The notes: a model not told the origin generated them from the sequence alone. DNA of 42,044 nucleotides from Lipingzhangella halophila (GCF_014203805.1 NZ_JACHJT010000003.1:1-42044); one strand, 5' to 3'; positions 15,663 through 24,209 are shown, counted from the first letter of the stretch. Made by a program: numbers and translations.

Positions 15663-16458
15663 CGACGCCTCCCAGTAGGGTCTCGCGCAGGCGCGCGGCC
15701 TGCTCGTCCACCTCGGCCACAAGGCCCGGATCGGTGTCGGCGTGGATCCAGCGCCCGGCGTCGTCCAGGGTGGACGAACCGGTGTCGATCCTCCGCCACA
15801 GCCGTTTCAGCTTCTGCCGGGTTTCGCGTCGGTGCGGTGACCCCCGGCCGGTGGCGACCGAGGTCACCAGCGATTCGGGTTGGCGGATCCGGTGGTACGA
15901 CGGCTCGCCGTGGATCACCACGTGCCCGTAGTAGAGGGCGGCCGTGGTCATCACCGCGTCGTAGGCCACCCGGTAGCCCGGGTGGGTGAGCCGCCGTGCG
16001 GCCGACGTGCGCCAGAGCTGGGACAGGTGCGCGGTGTAGCGCATCCGCCGGTCCGGCGTGCGGCCCCGGATCGCCCGGTGCTCGACCCGCCCGTCCTCGC
16101 GGTGGTTCGTGAACGGCGAGAACACCGCATCCGTACCCTGCTCAGCGGCGGCGAGCAACGCCTCTATCCGGTGCGGCTCGGACGCGTCGTCGGCGTCGTG
16201 GGGCACCCACCACTCGGTGAGGCACGCCTGCGCGGTGACCGCGTCCACGAAGTACCGGCCGCGGTTGTGCGGCAGGTCCACCACGACCAGGCGGCCGTCG
16301 TCGATGCCGTCCAGCGCCGCGCGCAGCGGCGCCGGATCGTCACCGTCATTGACCACCAGGCACGTCAGGTCCCGGTGCGTCTGCCCCAGGATCGAGGCCA
16401 CCGCGGTCCGGATCGTCGTCGGACTCCGCCAGTACGGCACCGCCACCGTCACCCGCAT
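15625..16458 (-). CDS. GT2-family glycosyltransferase
   Basis: 277 residues. A GT-A Rossmann start (RVTVAVPYWRSPTTIRTAVA), the nucleotide-binding VVNDGD motif (36-40) and the metal-binding DADD motif (88-91, followed by ASEPHR) mark a family 2 glycosyltransferase. The C-terminus is helical and basic (RRETRQKLKRLWRR). There is no transmembrane region, unlike wall-polymer synthases, so a soluble protein acceptor is plausible. Its first 113 bp lie inside the 3' end of the methyltransferase gene in another frame. It is the middle gene of the modification cassette downstream of the capsid gene. Confidence 0.88.
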   Translation of the reverse strand: MRVTVAVPYWRSPTTIRTAVASILGQTHRDLTCLVVNDGDDPAPLRAALDGIDDGRLVVVDLPHNRGRYFVDAVTAQACLTEWWVPHDADDASEPHRIEALLAAAEQGTDAVFSPFTNHREDGRVEHRAIRGRTPDRRMRYTAHLSQLWRTSAARRLTHPGYRVAYDAVMTTAALYYGHVVIHGEPSYHRIRQPESLVTSVATGRGSPHRRETRQKLKRLWRRIDTGSSTLDDAGRWIHADTDPGLVAEVDEQAARLRETLLGGVGDRVREQRDRVG

Positions 16459-17092
16459 CAGCCACCGCCCGTTTCACGATCAGCGCCCCGCGGCGGTGCG
16501 GCCGCCGGTTCCACCGGATGAGTTCACGCTCCGGCCACTGGCCAGCGTCGAGCACCTGTTCCACGCCGGCCTGAACACCGTGGTTGGGGTCGCAGGCGTC
16601 GTGCAGCACCACCACCGCGTCCTCGGCGAGGTGCGGCAGCCATGCCGCCAGGTCGGCCGCGACCGCCTCGGCGGAGTGGTCCGCGTCGTGGAACAGCAGC
16701 CCAATCGGCGGCCCGGACCATTTGGCGCCCACGGACGCGGCATAGCCGCGCTTGACCGTATGCGTGTCCTTCGTAGCGCCGATGCGGGCCAGGTGGCCCT
16801 TGAACGCGGCGTAGGTCGCCGGCGCCGTGTAGGTCGGCGACATGGAGCTGTAGCCGTCCTTGCGCAGCCCCCACGGGTCCACGCTCGTCACATGGGCCCG
16901 GTGGCCCTCCTGCGCGCCCAGCAGCAACCACCCGGTAGCCCTGCCCTTGAACGCGCCCAGCTCCACAATGGCCTGATCCGCGGGCACGCCCGCGGCGAGG
17001 GCGCGAAGCCGGCGGCATACCGCCAGCTCCACAAGCCCCGCCGCGCGGCGGCCCCGGCGCCACTCGGTGACGAGCCCAGCGTCGATACCCAT
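16346..17092 (-). CDS. Class I SAM-dependent methyltransferase
   Basis: 248 residues. Motif I is VELGAFKGRAT (43-53), then SVDPWG (70-75), FHDADHS and VLHDAC, as in Methyltransf_24 enzymes that often methylate sugars. The fold is complete by about residue 210 (ALIVKRAV). The last 38 residues, Asp/Gly/Pro-rich, are read through the start of the GT2 gene, so the original stop seems to have been lost. The ATG overlaps the capsid stop by 1 bp (TGATG). A role in O-methylating a glycan built by the two following transferases is inferred from context. Confidence 0.82.
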   Translation of the reverse strand: MGIDAGLVTEWRRGRRAAGLVELAVCRRLRALAAGVPADQAIVELGAFKGRATGWLLLGAQEGHRAHVTSVDPWGLRKDGYSSMSPTYTAPATYAAFKGHLARIGATKDTHTVKRGYAASVGAKWSGPPIGLLFHDADHSAEAVAADLAAWLPHLAEDAVVVLHDACDPNHGVQAGVEQVLDAGQWPERELIRWNRRPHRRGALIVKRAVADAGDGGGAVLAESDDDPDRGGLDPGADAPGPDVPGGQ

Positions 17093-18087
17093 CAGCTCTC
17101 ACTCGACCCCGGGCCGCTAACCTGCAAATTCGTGATTTTGCCGTGCGCCTTCTCGTTGCCGTACTCCAAACCGATCTCGCCGTAAATCTGGCTGCGCTCG
17201 GCCGCGCCAACCTTCGCCAGCGGTTCCACGAACAAGAAGCCCTTGCCGGGCACGTTGAGGAATACCGGGGCGCACTGCTCCACACTGACCACCGCGATCT
17301 GGTCGGTGGGCATGTGCCGGTTGAGCACGACGTTGAGCCGGCCGAAGTCGGTCTCAATCGTCGTCACGGACACACCGCCGACGTTTCTGGTGGCCTCCTG
17401 ATAGTTGCGGTCGGTGATGAACAGCTCGGTGAGCTGGCGCTTCTGCCACCCGTTGGCCATCAGGGTGGCGGTGTCCTGCTCCTGGATCCCGCCGTTCTGC
17501 CACACCCGCTGCAGAAGGTCAATCACCATGTCATCAGTCAGCGCCGCACCCCCGCCATCCTCAATGTTGGTCTCGATCGCCGCCAGGATGCCCTGCGTCT
17601 TGCGGGGGTCGGCGTTGGTCGACGGGTTAGCGAACGTTCCGGTCAGGAACGTCTTCTCGATGTCGCGGGCGATCTGCACCAGAGCCTGGCGGATCTGCCA
17701 GTCCAGCTCGTTGGCCACCGGGTTTGTGCCGGCGATGCCCACCGACCCGGGGTGGTCGGAGCCGGTCGAGTTGAACTGTCCGGTTGCGGCGAGCTTGGTG
17801 TAGGAGACCTCCAAAGCCTCCTGATGGATTTCGCAGACGTTGACCACATTGAACCGCGCCCGCGCCCGCGGGTCCGGGGCGTCGGCACCCTCAACCCGCT
17901 GCCGGTCGTCGGCCGCGTCACGCAGGTCGTAGCCCTGCCACTGGAACAGCGTCGACATGGTGGCCTTGCCGCCGGTCAGTCCGCCGATCATGGACAGGAA
18001 CGGCGTGTCAGTAGGCGTCTCAGCGAACAGGTCGCCTACGAAATTCGGCAGGTTGAACGTGGTTCCCTGCCCGGTGATGCCAGGCAT
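17092..18087 (-). CDS. Major capsid protein (SU10/DUF5309-like)
   Basis: 331 residues. The N-terminus (LPNFVGDLFAETPTDTPFLS, then GKATMSTLFQWQGYDLR) and the segment RNVGGVSVTTIETDFGRLNV match the SU10-type (DUF5309) branch of HK97-fold capsid proteins. RQIRQALVQ-like helices fit the spine helix. A strong GGAGGG ribosome-binding site precedes the ATG. No protease gene is evident nearby, so the N-terminus may not be removed. The stop overlaps the start of the methyltransferase gene, coupling capsid synthesis to the modification cassette. Confidence 0.9.
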   Translation of the reverse strand: MPGITGQGTTFNLPNFVGDLFAETPTDTPFLSMIGGLTGGKATMSTLFQWQGYDLRDAADDRQRVEGADAPDPRARARFNVVNVCEIHQEALEVSYTKLAATGQFNSTGSDHPGSVGIAGTNPVANELDWQIRQALVQIARDIEKTFLTGTFANPSTNADPRKTQGILAAIETNIEDGGGAALTDDMVIDLLQRVWQNGGIQEQDTATLMANGWQKRQLTELFITDRNYQEATRNVGGVSVTTIETDFGRLNVVLNRHMPTDQIAVVSVEQCAPVFLNVPGKGFLFVEPLAKVGAAERSQIYGEIGLEYGNEKAHGKITNLQVSGPGSSES

Positions 18088-18123
18088 CTACCCTCCAAAG
18101 GTTCGGGCAGGCGCGGCCTGCCG

Positions 18124-18765
18124 CTAGCTGTTGTTCTGCTTGGTCAGCCCCAGCAGTTGTTGCGTCTTGAGCTGCCGCGCGGTAGCGAAATCACCCTGCT
18201 TTTCCGCCGCGGCGATCTGGTCGGCCTGTGTGGGCTCCGGCGGATTGGGCATCGCGCCCGGCCGCAGGTGCTCCACAGGGGTGTGCTGAGCCGCCGCAGG
18301 CGCCGGCTGCTGCTGGGTGCCGCGCAGTTCCACCAGCCGCTGAGCCTGGCGCTTCAGCGTCTCCGGGTCCGACCCGGTCAGGAACGTCTCGGCGTCCTCG
18401 TCGCTGATCTGGTGGGCGGTGCGTAGCGCGTCCCGCCATGCCTGCGTCGCCTGCTGCTCAGCGGTCTGCTGCGCTTCTTGGGCCCGCTGGAGCTCGGACT
18501 TGTCGCGGTCCTCGAACTCCTTGATCCGCGCCGCGGCCTCGGCCGCGGCCTTCTCAGCGGCCTTGCGCGCCTCACGCTCGGCCTGCAGCGCCTTCTTGCC
18601 GCCCTCGCCCAGCGGCTCCTCCTGCTGCCCCTGGCCTTCCTGCGGCGGGTCGCCCGCCGGCGGGGACGCGGGTGGCTGCTGTGCGGCGGGATCCTGCGGT
18701 GGCCCCGCGGGCGGAGCCGGGGCAGGCGGCGACTGCGGTGTCGTCTGTGGTGTCGGTTCGGTCAC
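18124..18765 (-). CDS. Capsid scaffolding protein
   Basis: 213 residues from the GTG at 18765, which has GGAGG eight bases upstream; an ATG five codons earlier (18780) is the alternative. The N-terminal about 60 residues are Pro/Gln/Ala-rich and disordered. A long coiled coil follows (about 65-130, EREARKAAEKAAAEAAARIK and on). The C-terminal part has a basic, Gln-rich end (GLTKQNNS). This is the usual form of actinophage scaffolds, which guide capsid assembly and then leave. It lies directly before the capsid gene. A 7-bp hairpin (18106-18122) sits at its end. Confidence 0.85.
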   Translation of the reverse strand: MTEPTPQTTPQSPPAPAPPAGPPQDPAAQQPPASPPAGDPPQEGQGQQEEPLGEGGKKALQAEREARKAAEKAAAEAAARIKEFEDRDKSELQRAQEAQQTAEQQATQAWRDALRTAHQISDEDAETFLTGSDPETLKRQAQRLVELRGTQQQPAPAAAQHTPVEHLRPGAMPNPPEPTQADQIAAAEKQGDFATARQLKTQQLLGLTKQNNS

Positions 18766-18820
18766 GGTCAATGCCTCCATCGCAGAGGTAGGAGCCCGGC
18801 CGCGTCGCACGTCCGGGCAA

Positions 18821-18839
18821 CCCCGCCCGAATGGCGGGG
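18821..18839 (-). terminator. Hairpin before the scaffold gene
   Basis: A 7-bp stem (18821-18827 with 18833-18839, 5-nt loop) lies just past the stop of the MuF-like gene (18848). It has no T-run. It is a possible attenuator or processing site separating portal-region mRNA from scaffold-capsid mRNA. Confidence 0.4.
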
Positions 18840-18847
18840 AAGATCAG

Positions 18848-19609
18848 TCAGCTCTCCCAGTAGGCGCGCCACGCGCGCAGCGCCTCAGGCCCGGACTTGC
18901 CGCCGGCGACCTGGTCCCACTGCTCACGCAGCCGCTCCACCTCGGCCGGTTCCGGTTCGCGCCGGTACACCAGCTCCGGTGTGCAGTCGCAGTTGTCGTG
19001 GTAGGACTCGCCGATCTGGCGGTCGCCGCGGGGGGCGCCGCGGCCGCGCCCGACCACCGTCGTCGCCGAGGCTTTGGAGTACACCGCGCCGCGGGACGCG
19101 AGCATGCTGCAGAACGCGCACGGATTCGATCCGGTCACCCGGCGGTACCCGGCGACCTCCTCGCGGCCATAGAACGTCTGCATCGTGGTCGCACGATCGC
19201 CCGCCATGGCCTGACGTACTGCCGCACCTGATATCCGCTCGGACATCGCCCGCAGTGACGCGGCCTCGCTGCCGGAATCCCGCATGTGCGTCTTGAACGC
19301 CACCGGGCCCGTGACCCGCAGCGAATCCGCGATGACCTGACGTTCGGGCACTGTGCGCACCGGCTCCAGGTCCACACCTTCGATGCGGGCGTGCCTGCGC
19401 AGGTACCGCACTCCCAGGTTGGCCGAGGCGTCCGCGCCGCGCGCGACGAGCCGAACCGCCTGGTCCTCTACCGAGGACCACCAGGCGTCGATGTCGGCGC
19501 CGTCGGCACCACCAGCGAGACGCCGCATCCGCCGGCGCACTAGGCGACGCGTTCGTTCGAGCTCGCGCCGGTGTTGGGTGGTCAGAGCGCGCGCCTGAGC
19601 CGAGGGCAT
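18848..19609 (-). CDS. MuF-like minor head protein (portal-associated)
   Basis: 253 residues. The N-terminal half is a basic helical region (RRELERTRRLVRRRMRRLAG). The C-terminal part carries the conserved Cys/His motif of the VG15/MuF-like family: NPCAFCSMLASRG (about 161-173), VYSKAS, then ESYHDNCDC (about 202-210). These proteins bind the portal and are often injected or needed for capsid maturation. The start overlaps the portal stop by 1 bp (TGATG). The Cys/His cluster probably binds zinc. Confidence 0.88.
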   Translation of the reverse strand: MPSAQARALTTQHRRELERTRRLVRRRMRRLAGGADGADIDAWWSSVEDQAVRLVARGADASANLGVRYLRRHARIEGVDLEPVRTVPERQVIADSLRVTGPVAFKTHMRDSGSEAASLRAMSERISGAAVRQAMAGDRATTMQTFYGREEVAGYRRVTGSNPCAFCSMLASRGAVYSKASATTVVGRGRGAPRGDRQIGESYHDNCDCTPELVYRREPEPAEVERLREQWDQVAGGKSGPEALRAWRAYWES

Positions 19610-21300
19610 CAGTCATCCTCGTTGGTGCGCAGCGTGACCGGCATCGCGCCAGGAACGAACTGGGTGCCCTCCATGCCGGCACGGCGGGCGGCGTCCTCCG
19701 GAGTCACCCCGGCCCTGATCAACGCGCCGAGCGCGTCGGCCTGGTCCTTGACGGCCTCCGGGTCCTGCTCACCCTCCGGATCCTGTTCGCCCTCGGGCAC
19801 GCCAGGCGCCTCGGGGTCCGCGGGCGTTCGACCGGCCGCTGCCTGCTGCTGGCCGTCCTCGCCGTCCTCGCCGGCCAGTGCGGCGAGCTCGTCCATGATG
19901 TCGCGCTCGTCAGCGGCTCTGTTCCACCGTTCGAGGTCATTGTCGGTGACGTTGGGTAGGCGGTCCCACAGCTCACGCGGCGGGATTTCGAGCTGCTGGC
20001 TCATCTTGCCGAGCGCGTCCACAATCTGTCCCAGCGACCGCGGTGTGGTGTCGCGCCACACCACCTGCGCGCTCGTGTCCTCCCACGTCTCACGGTCACC
20101 CATCGCCAGGCCGCACAGCCGCATCATCTGCTCAGTGCTCTCGCCGAACGCCGTTTTGTGTTCCGCGATGTCCTGCTGGTGGCCCGCCTCCAGAGCCGCC
20201 AGAGCCTCAGCGGACACGTTGGACACGCTCTCGCCGACGACCATCGTGTGCGGCGGGATCTGGCGCCTCGACGCGATGTACAGCAGGGTTTTGTCCCGCG
20301 AGGCCAGATAACCGCTGAGGTCGGTCTGCTCGAAGTCACCGAACCTGCCGTCGGGGGATTCGTTGCTCCACACCCGGTTGACCGCGGCGTTCCACGGCTC
20401 GATCGGGTTGCCGTCCTCGTCCTCGGCGATCGCCATACCCGTCGCCCACCGCTGCCGGAACGCGGCGTAGAGCTCAGCCATCTTCAGCCCGAACGTGGAC
20501 TGGTTCAGCCCGCGCTGCGCGGGGAGCAGGGGGTAGACGATGCCCTCCGGGCCATCATCCAGGTCACCGTAGGACTCCATGAACCTGACGAACGGGCACA
20601 CGCTCAGCCCGTGTTCGCGCACCGTCACCCGACGGGCGTCGAACGCCAGCCCCTCGAAGTTGGACATGGACACGTGGTCGGCCTGCCCGGTGGCCACCGG
20701 GGTGACCATCGTCGCCGGCACCACCACCGAGTACTCGAACTGGTCGTCATAGATCGAGATCGGGGTTTCCATCGTCGCCGGCGACCCCTCACCGATCACC
20801 GGGCGCGGGATGCCCACAGTGACGGCGTACCGGGGCCACTCGTCGTTGATCGGATCGTCATACAGCGCCGTGCACCGCCGCGGCGAGAACGGAGTGATCA
20901 CCGGTGTCGGCTTGTCGTGCATCCGCCCCGGCAGCACCCGGGCATAGGAGATGCCGTACTCCAGCGCCGCCCGCCACAGGCCCGCCTGGCGGGCATCCAT
21001 ACGGTTGGCCTGCCACGCCTCGTTCCACACCCGGGCGTTCTCGGCCGCGCGTGCCGGCCGGTAGCCGTCCACGAACAGGTTCTGCGCGATCGAGGAGACC
21101 ACCAGCGGCAGCACGTTGAAACGCGACTGGTCCACCAGTTGCCGGTACTCCTCCGTGGCCGACTGCGGCACATACACGCCAACGATCTTGTTCTTCAACC
21201 AGTCGTGCGTCTCCTGCAACCGCACCGACTCGGCGCGACGCTGCGCCAGCAGCCACTGGCCCACACGCGACAGCGCCTGGGTGTCCAGGGGGTCAGCCAC
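19609..21300 (-). CDS. Portal protein (SPP1 gp6-like)
   Basis: 563 residues. The N-terminus (ALSRVGQWLLAQRRAESVRL) and the segment FNVLPLVVSSIAQNLFVDGY are characteristic of Phage_prot_Gp6 portals in actinophages. PLLPAQRGLNQSTFGLKM and RRQIPPHTMVVGES are later signature stretches. The C-terminal about 70 residues are acidic and rich in Gln, Glu and Pro, ending with ARRAGMEGTQFVPG. The dodecameric ring forms the DNA entry vertex and docks terminase. It follows the large terminase gene by 12 bp. Confidence 0.92.
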   Translation of the reverse strand: MADPLDTQALSRVGQWLLAQRRAESVRLQETHDWLKNKIVGVYVPQSATEEYRQLVDQSRFNVLPLVVSSIAQNLFVDGYRPARAAENARVWNEAWQANRMDARQAGLWRAALEYGISYARVLPGRMHDKPTPVITPFSPRRCTALYDDPINDEWPRYAVTVGIPRPVIGEGSPATMETPISIYDDQFEYSVVVPATMVTPVATGQADHVSMSNFEGLAFDARRVTVREHGLSVCPFVRFMESYGDLDDGPEGIVYPLLPAQRGLNQSTFGLKMAELYAAFRQRWATGMAIAEDEDGNPIEPWNAAVNRVWSNESPDGRFGDFEQTDLSGYLASRDKTLLYIASRRQIPPHTMVVGESVSNVSAEALAALEAGHQQDIAEHKTAFGESTEQMMRLCGLAMGDRETWEDTSAQVVWRDTTPRSLGQIVDALGKMSQQLEIPPRELWDRLPNVTDNDLERWNRAADERDIMDELAALAGEDGEDGQQQAAAGRTPADPEAPGVPEGEQDPEGEQDPEAVKDQADALGALIRAGVTPEDAARRAGMEGTQFVPGAMPVTLRTNEDD

Positions 21301-21312
21301 GATTCACACCCC

Positions 21313-22965
21313 CTATCCCCACGCGATGACGCGGCCGGACTTCTTCTTCGGCCCAGCGATGTACTTCTTCCAGGCAGGCGACATCAGCAGATCGTGACGC
21401 GCCATGTCGGCGAGCAACGTGGCCGCCCAGCCGTCGACCTTCCTCGGCGAGTTCCTGCGCTCCTTGCCGAAACTGACCCCGTACCGGTTCACCCGGCGGC
21501 GGGCGTTCAGCACGTGGCGGCGGTGCTGCGCATTCCCGGTGTGCCTGATCGAGGTGTCGGCCACCGCAGCGGCGAGCCGCTCGTTCGCCAAGGTCGAGGT
21601 CTGCAGTCGACCCCGCATGTCCCACCCGATTTCGCTGGTCGGCGAGGCTTTGATGATCAGGTCCTCGCGCCAGGTCCCCGCCCAGGCGTCGATGTAGGAC
21701 GACCAGTGTTCGACGTCGGCGTAGAAGGCCACCACGTGGTAGCGCTCGAACGCCAATCGGACGGCCTCATCCACGGCGACCCGGTCGACCTCCCAGCCGT
21801 CCCCGGCCGGCCCAGACGGGCGCTCCCAGATACCGAGCGGCTGCATGAGCCGGTCGGAGACGCGGCAGGCGACGAGCGCCGTAGCGTCCTCCCGGATCGC
21901 GCCGTCGAAACCCAACACCACGGTGTCGCCGTCGACGAGCAGCTCGTCGACACGGCAGGCATCCCACTCATGCGGAGCGATCAACGAGTCCTCAGCGACC
22001 GCCACCTCGTTGAGATAGAACCTCCGCGCGTCGGCCGGGTGGGTGCCCAGGTCGTGCACCTCAGCGATCACACGATCGATGTCCACCCACGGCGAATCCG
22101 CGTAGAGCTCGACCAGCCCGGCGCGAAGCGCGTCCACGTCGGAGAGGTCGCGCACGACCGCCTTGGGGTGGTACCGCATCAGCCCGACGTCAACCGCCTG
22201 GCCCTCGGCGATCTTGTCAGCGTAGGCCGCGGTCAGCTCCGCAACGGAGTCCTCACCGGGCGTCCACGCGTTCGTCGTTTCGAGGCTGCGCCCGCCCATC
22301 TTGCCGAGGTTGCGTCGCAGCGTCGCCGCCAGCCGGGAACCGCCATTGGTGTCGGTCCACAGGTGCGGCTCATCCATGATCGCGTCAGTGAGGCGCTGAC
22401 CCTCACGGGTCGCCGCCGAGGCCGTCACCGGCTGCAGAATCCCCGCGCGGGTCCGCACCCGCGACAACCCCAGATCCAGACCGGGCACCTCGTCGGCCGC
22501 CGCGCCCTCGCGCAGCATGCCCAGCACCAACGACATGGTGTTGTCCGTCTGGTCCTGGCTGACCGCGGCGAGCTGGATGTGCGGGGACGCGCGTGGCCGG
22601 CCGACCGCCTCACCGCGGGCGTCACGCCCGTCGTAGACCACCGGGCCCGCCAGGGCGCAGCACGACAGTGCCGCCGCCAGCGGACTCTTGCCCGAGCCCT
22701 TCGGCATGACGATCTGGCCGCGCCGGTAAATCCACCGGCCGGGGCCGTCGACTGCGAACCACCAGGCCACCACACGCCCCTGCGCCTGCGTCCAACGCCA
22801 CGGCTCACCCGCCGACTCGCCGTCAGGCTGGCCCAGCATCGCCTCGGCCCACGCCAGTACGTCCAGCCCGATCGTGGCGATGCCGTGGTCAGAGGGCCAT
22901 CCTTCGGGGATGCCGTCGGCGGCGAGCGCGATCCGCTGGCCGTCGACCAGCAGGGCGCCGCTCAT
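21313..22965 (-). CDS. terL: Terminase large subunit
   Basis: 550 residues from the ATG at 22965, which overlaps the small-subunit stop (ATGA). The N-terminal packaging ATPase has Walker A MPKGSGKS (87-94) and the acidic Walker B-like MDEPHLW (197-203, catalytic D198/E199). The C-terminal RNase H-like nuclease starts at LGFDGAIRED (D354, D360) and has further acidic residues near ADVEHW. It cuts concatemeric DNA and pumps it through the portal. The length is normal for siphophage TerL. Confidence 0.95.
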   Translation of the reverse strand: MSGALLVDGQRIALAADGIPEGWPSDHGIATIGLDVLAWAEAMLGQPDGESAGEPWRWTQAQGRVVAWWFAVDGPGRWIYRRGQIVMPKGSGKSPLAAALSCCALAGPVVYDGRDARGEAVGRPRASPHIQLAAVSQDQTDNTMSLVLGMLREGAAADEVPGLDLGLSRVRTRAGILQPVTASAATREGQRLTDAIMDEPHLWTDTNGGSRLAATLRRNLGKMGGRSLETTNAWTPGEDSVAELTAAYADKIAEGQAVDVGLMRYHPKAVVRDLSDVDALRAGLVELYADSPWVDIDRVIAEVHDLGTHPADARRFYLNEVAVAEDSLIAPHEWDACRVDELLVDGDTVVLGFDGAIREDATALVACRVSDRLMQPLGIWERPSGPAGDGWEVDRVAVDEAVRLAFERYHVVAFYADVEHWSSYIDAWAGTWREDLIIKASPTSEIGWDMRGRLQTSTLANERLAAAVADTSIRHTGNAQHRRHVLNARRRVNRYGVSFGKERRNSPRKVDGWAATLLADMARHDLLMSPAWKKYIAGPKKKSGRVIAWG

Positions 22966-23333
22966 CCCGCGGTGCGCCGGTCCCACCGGGCGCGGGCCGC
23001 GGCGCGAGCCTGCTCGGACGTGTGCGCCGTCTTCTGCTTCGCGCCCGACGAGGAGTCAGGCAGCTTCAAAGCCTTGAGCAGCCCCGACAGCACACTGCGG
23101 TGCTGGCGCAGCTCGGACACCAGAGGGGACGCGACGAGCTGGCCCTGCGACCCGGCCACCATCAGGTCAGCGCCGTCGAGCGCGTCCTCCAGGCGCTGGA
23201 CAATGTCGGCCTCACGGCACGCGTCATGCAGGATCCGCACCTCGTCGGGGCGCAGCGTGTAGTCGGGGACGATGCTCTCCCACAGGGCCGTGCCAGCGGC
23301 GGCGAGGTTCGCGGGCATCTCGGGGGCGGCCAT
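22962..23333 (-). CDS. terS: Terminase small subunit
   Basis: 123 residues. The RPDEVRILHDACREADIVQRL helices and the EARATAAR-like basic end (QARAAARARWDRR) are typical of P27-family small terminases in actinophages. These bind the packaging site and regulate TerL. A GAGGGGG ribosome-binding site precedes the ATG. It overlaps terL by 4 bp and is followed upstream at 18 bp by the prim-pol-like gene, so all three are likely co-transcribed. Confidence 0.85.
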   Translation of the reverse strand: MAAPEMPANLAAAGTALWESIVPDYTLRPDEVRILHDACREADIVQRLEDALDGADLMVAGSQGQLVASPLVSELRQHRSVLSGLLKALKLPDSSSGAKQKTAHTSEQARAAARARWDRRTAG

Positions 23334-23350
23334 CGGTCACCCCCTCAGCG

Positions 23351-23929
23351 TCACGTCAGTGCGTTGATTACCTCGGACAGATCCGCGAGCGTCGCAGGCG
23401 AATCGGCGTAGCGGACCCCGAGGGCGATGTAGCGGCCCTGCCCGTAGATCTCGATCTGCGCGCCATCGTCGGTGCGGATCCTCCGACCGTGCTCGATGTG
23501 GCCACGTCCCCAGAGGTGGAGACCTGTGCCGCTCGGCGAGATCTCTGTATAGGTCGCCGGCGCCCGGTCGAGGATGTCCTGTGCCCAGTCGGCGATCCGG
23601 CCGCCGGTCAGGCAGTGGTCGAGGTCGATGCATACGATCCCGTCGTCGACGGCCAGCACGTAGCCCAAGCCAACGCCGCGGCGCGACCGGGCGGCTGTCG
23701 AGTACGACGTCCACGTGGCCGGGCCCGTCGAGGAGGCCGGGCGGCCGTCGGCGCGCAGTGGAACCTTGCGCTCGTCGCGGCGCACCCACCGCCGGCGCGA
23801 AGTCATCTCCGCAGGGAGCGTGCGCCGGGCGCGGGATGCGCGCTGGCGGCATCGCGGCGAGCAGGTGCGCGCGTGCGATCGGGCCATGATCGGCATCGGT
23901 TCGCGGCACTGCTCACACAATCGCTGCAT
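23351..23929 (-). CDS. Stand-alone primase/polymerase (prim-pol-like) protein with zinc knuckle
   Basis: 192 residues. The N-terminus has a CxxC...CxxxC knuckle (C5, C8, C23, C27) and a basic region. The second half resembles the bifunctional DNA primase/polymerase domain: GLGYVLAVDDGIVCIDLDH with D102 and D104 as metal ligands, then SPSGTGLHLWG (S131, H138), and EIYGQGRYIALG at the end. No helicase domain is attached; a separate primase-helicase is at 28788. It is the first gene of the packaging-head transcript, and a TATACT box lies 6 nt before its ATG. It may prime or regulate DNA synthesis; its role next to terminase is unclear. Confidence 0.75.
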   Translation of the reverse strand: MQRLCEQCREPMPIMARSHARTCSPRCRQRASRARRTLPAEMTSRRRWVRRDERKVPLRADGRPASSTGPATWTSYSTAARSRRGVGLGYVLAVDDGIVCIDLDHCLTGGRIADWAQDILDRAPATYTEISPSGTGLHLWGRGHIEHGRRIRTDDGAQIEIYGQGRYIALGVRYADSPATLADLSEVINALT

Positions 23930-23973
23930 GTGACCAGTATACCCCGGCCAATGTCACACTTTCTATCGTGTGA
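23929..23973 (-). promoter_or_regulatory. Leaderless late promoter with inverted-repeat operator
   Basis: On the minus strand, TATACT (23941-23936) is followed by GGTCAC and the ATG at 23929, so transcription would begin at or beside the start codon. A 6-bp inverted repeat, TCACAC-N8-GTGTGA (23954-23973), covers the place where the -35 box would be, which suggests control by a dimeric regulator. The following region to 24209 (280 bp) is less GC-rich. It contains CACTC-CGCA-GAGTG and a GGGA...TCCC repeat but no gene I can support. Confidence 0.6.
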
Positions 23974-24209
23974 TCAGGGAGAACGAAGAAATCCCTCACT
24001 CCGCAGAGTGATTACTCAACGAGATCAATGCAGGTCAAATCGTAGAAAAAACGTACGCACAGTTAGACGGCCTATGCCGCACCGTGGGCGCCGCCGACAG
24101 CGAACCGGGGTCCCCCCCACCCCGCCACGCCGAGTCGCACCGCGCCACCGTGGTCACGTCACATGGTGTGTGTGCTGCAACGATTCTTTTTATTTCATGT
24201 CATCAACAC

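Noticed and set aside
20158-23262. A 1034-codon open frame on the plus strand across portal and terminase genes.
   Set aside because: It is the antisense shadow of high-GC coding sequence; the product is Arg/Val/His-rich with no domain, and the opposite strand encodes clear TerL and portal proteins.
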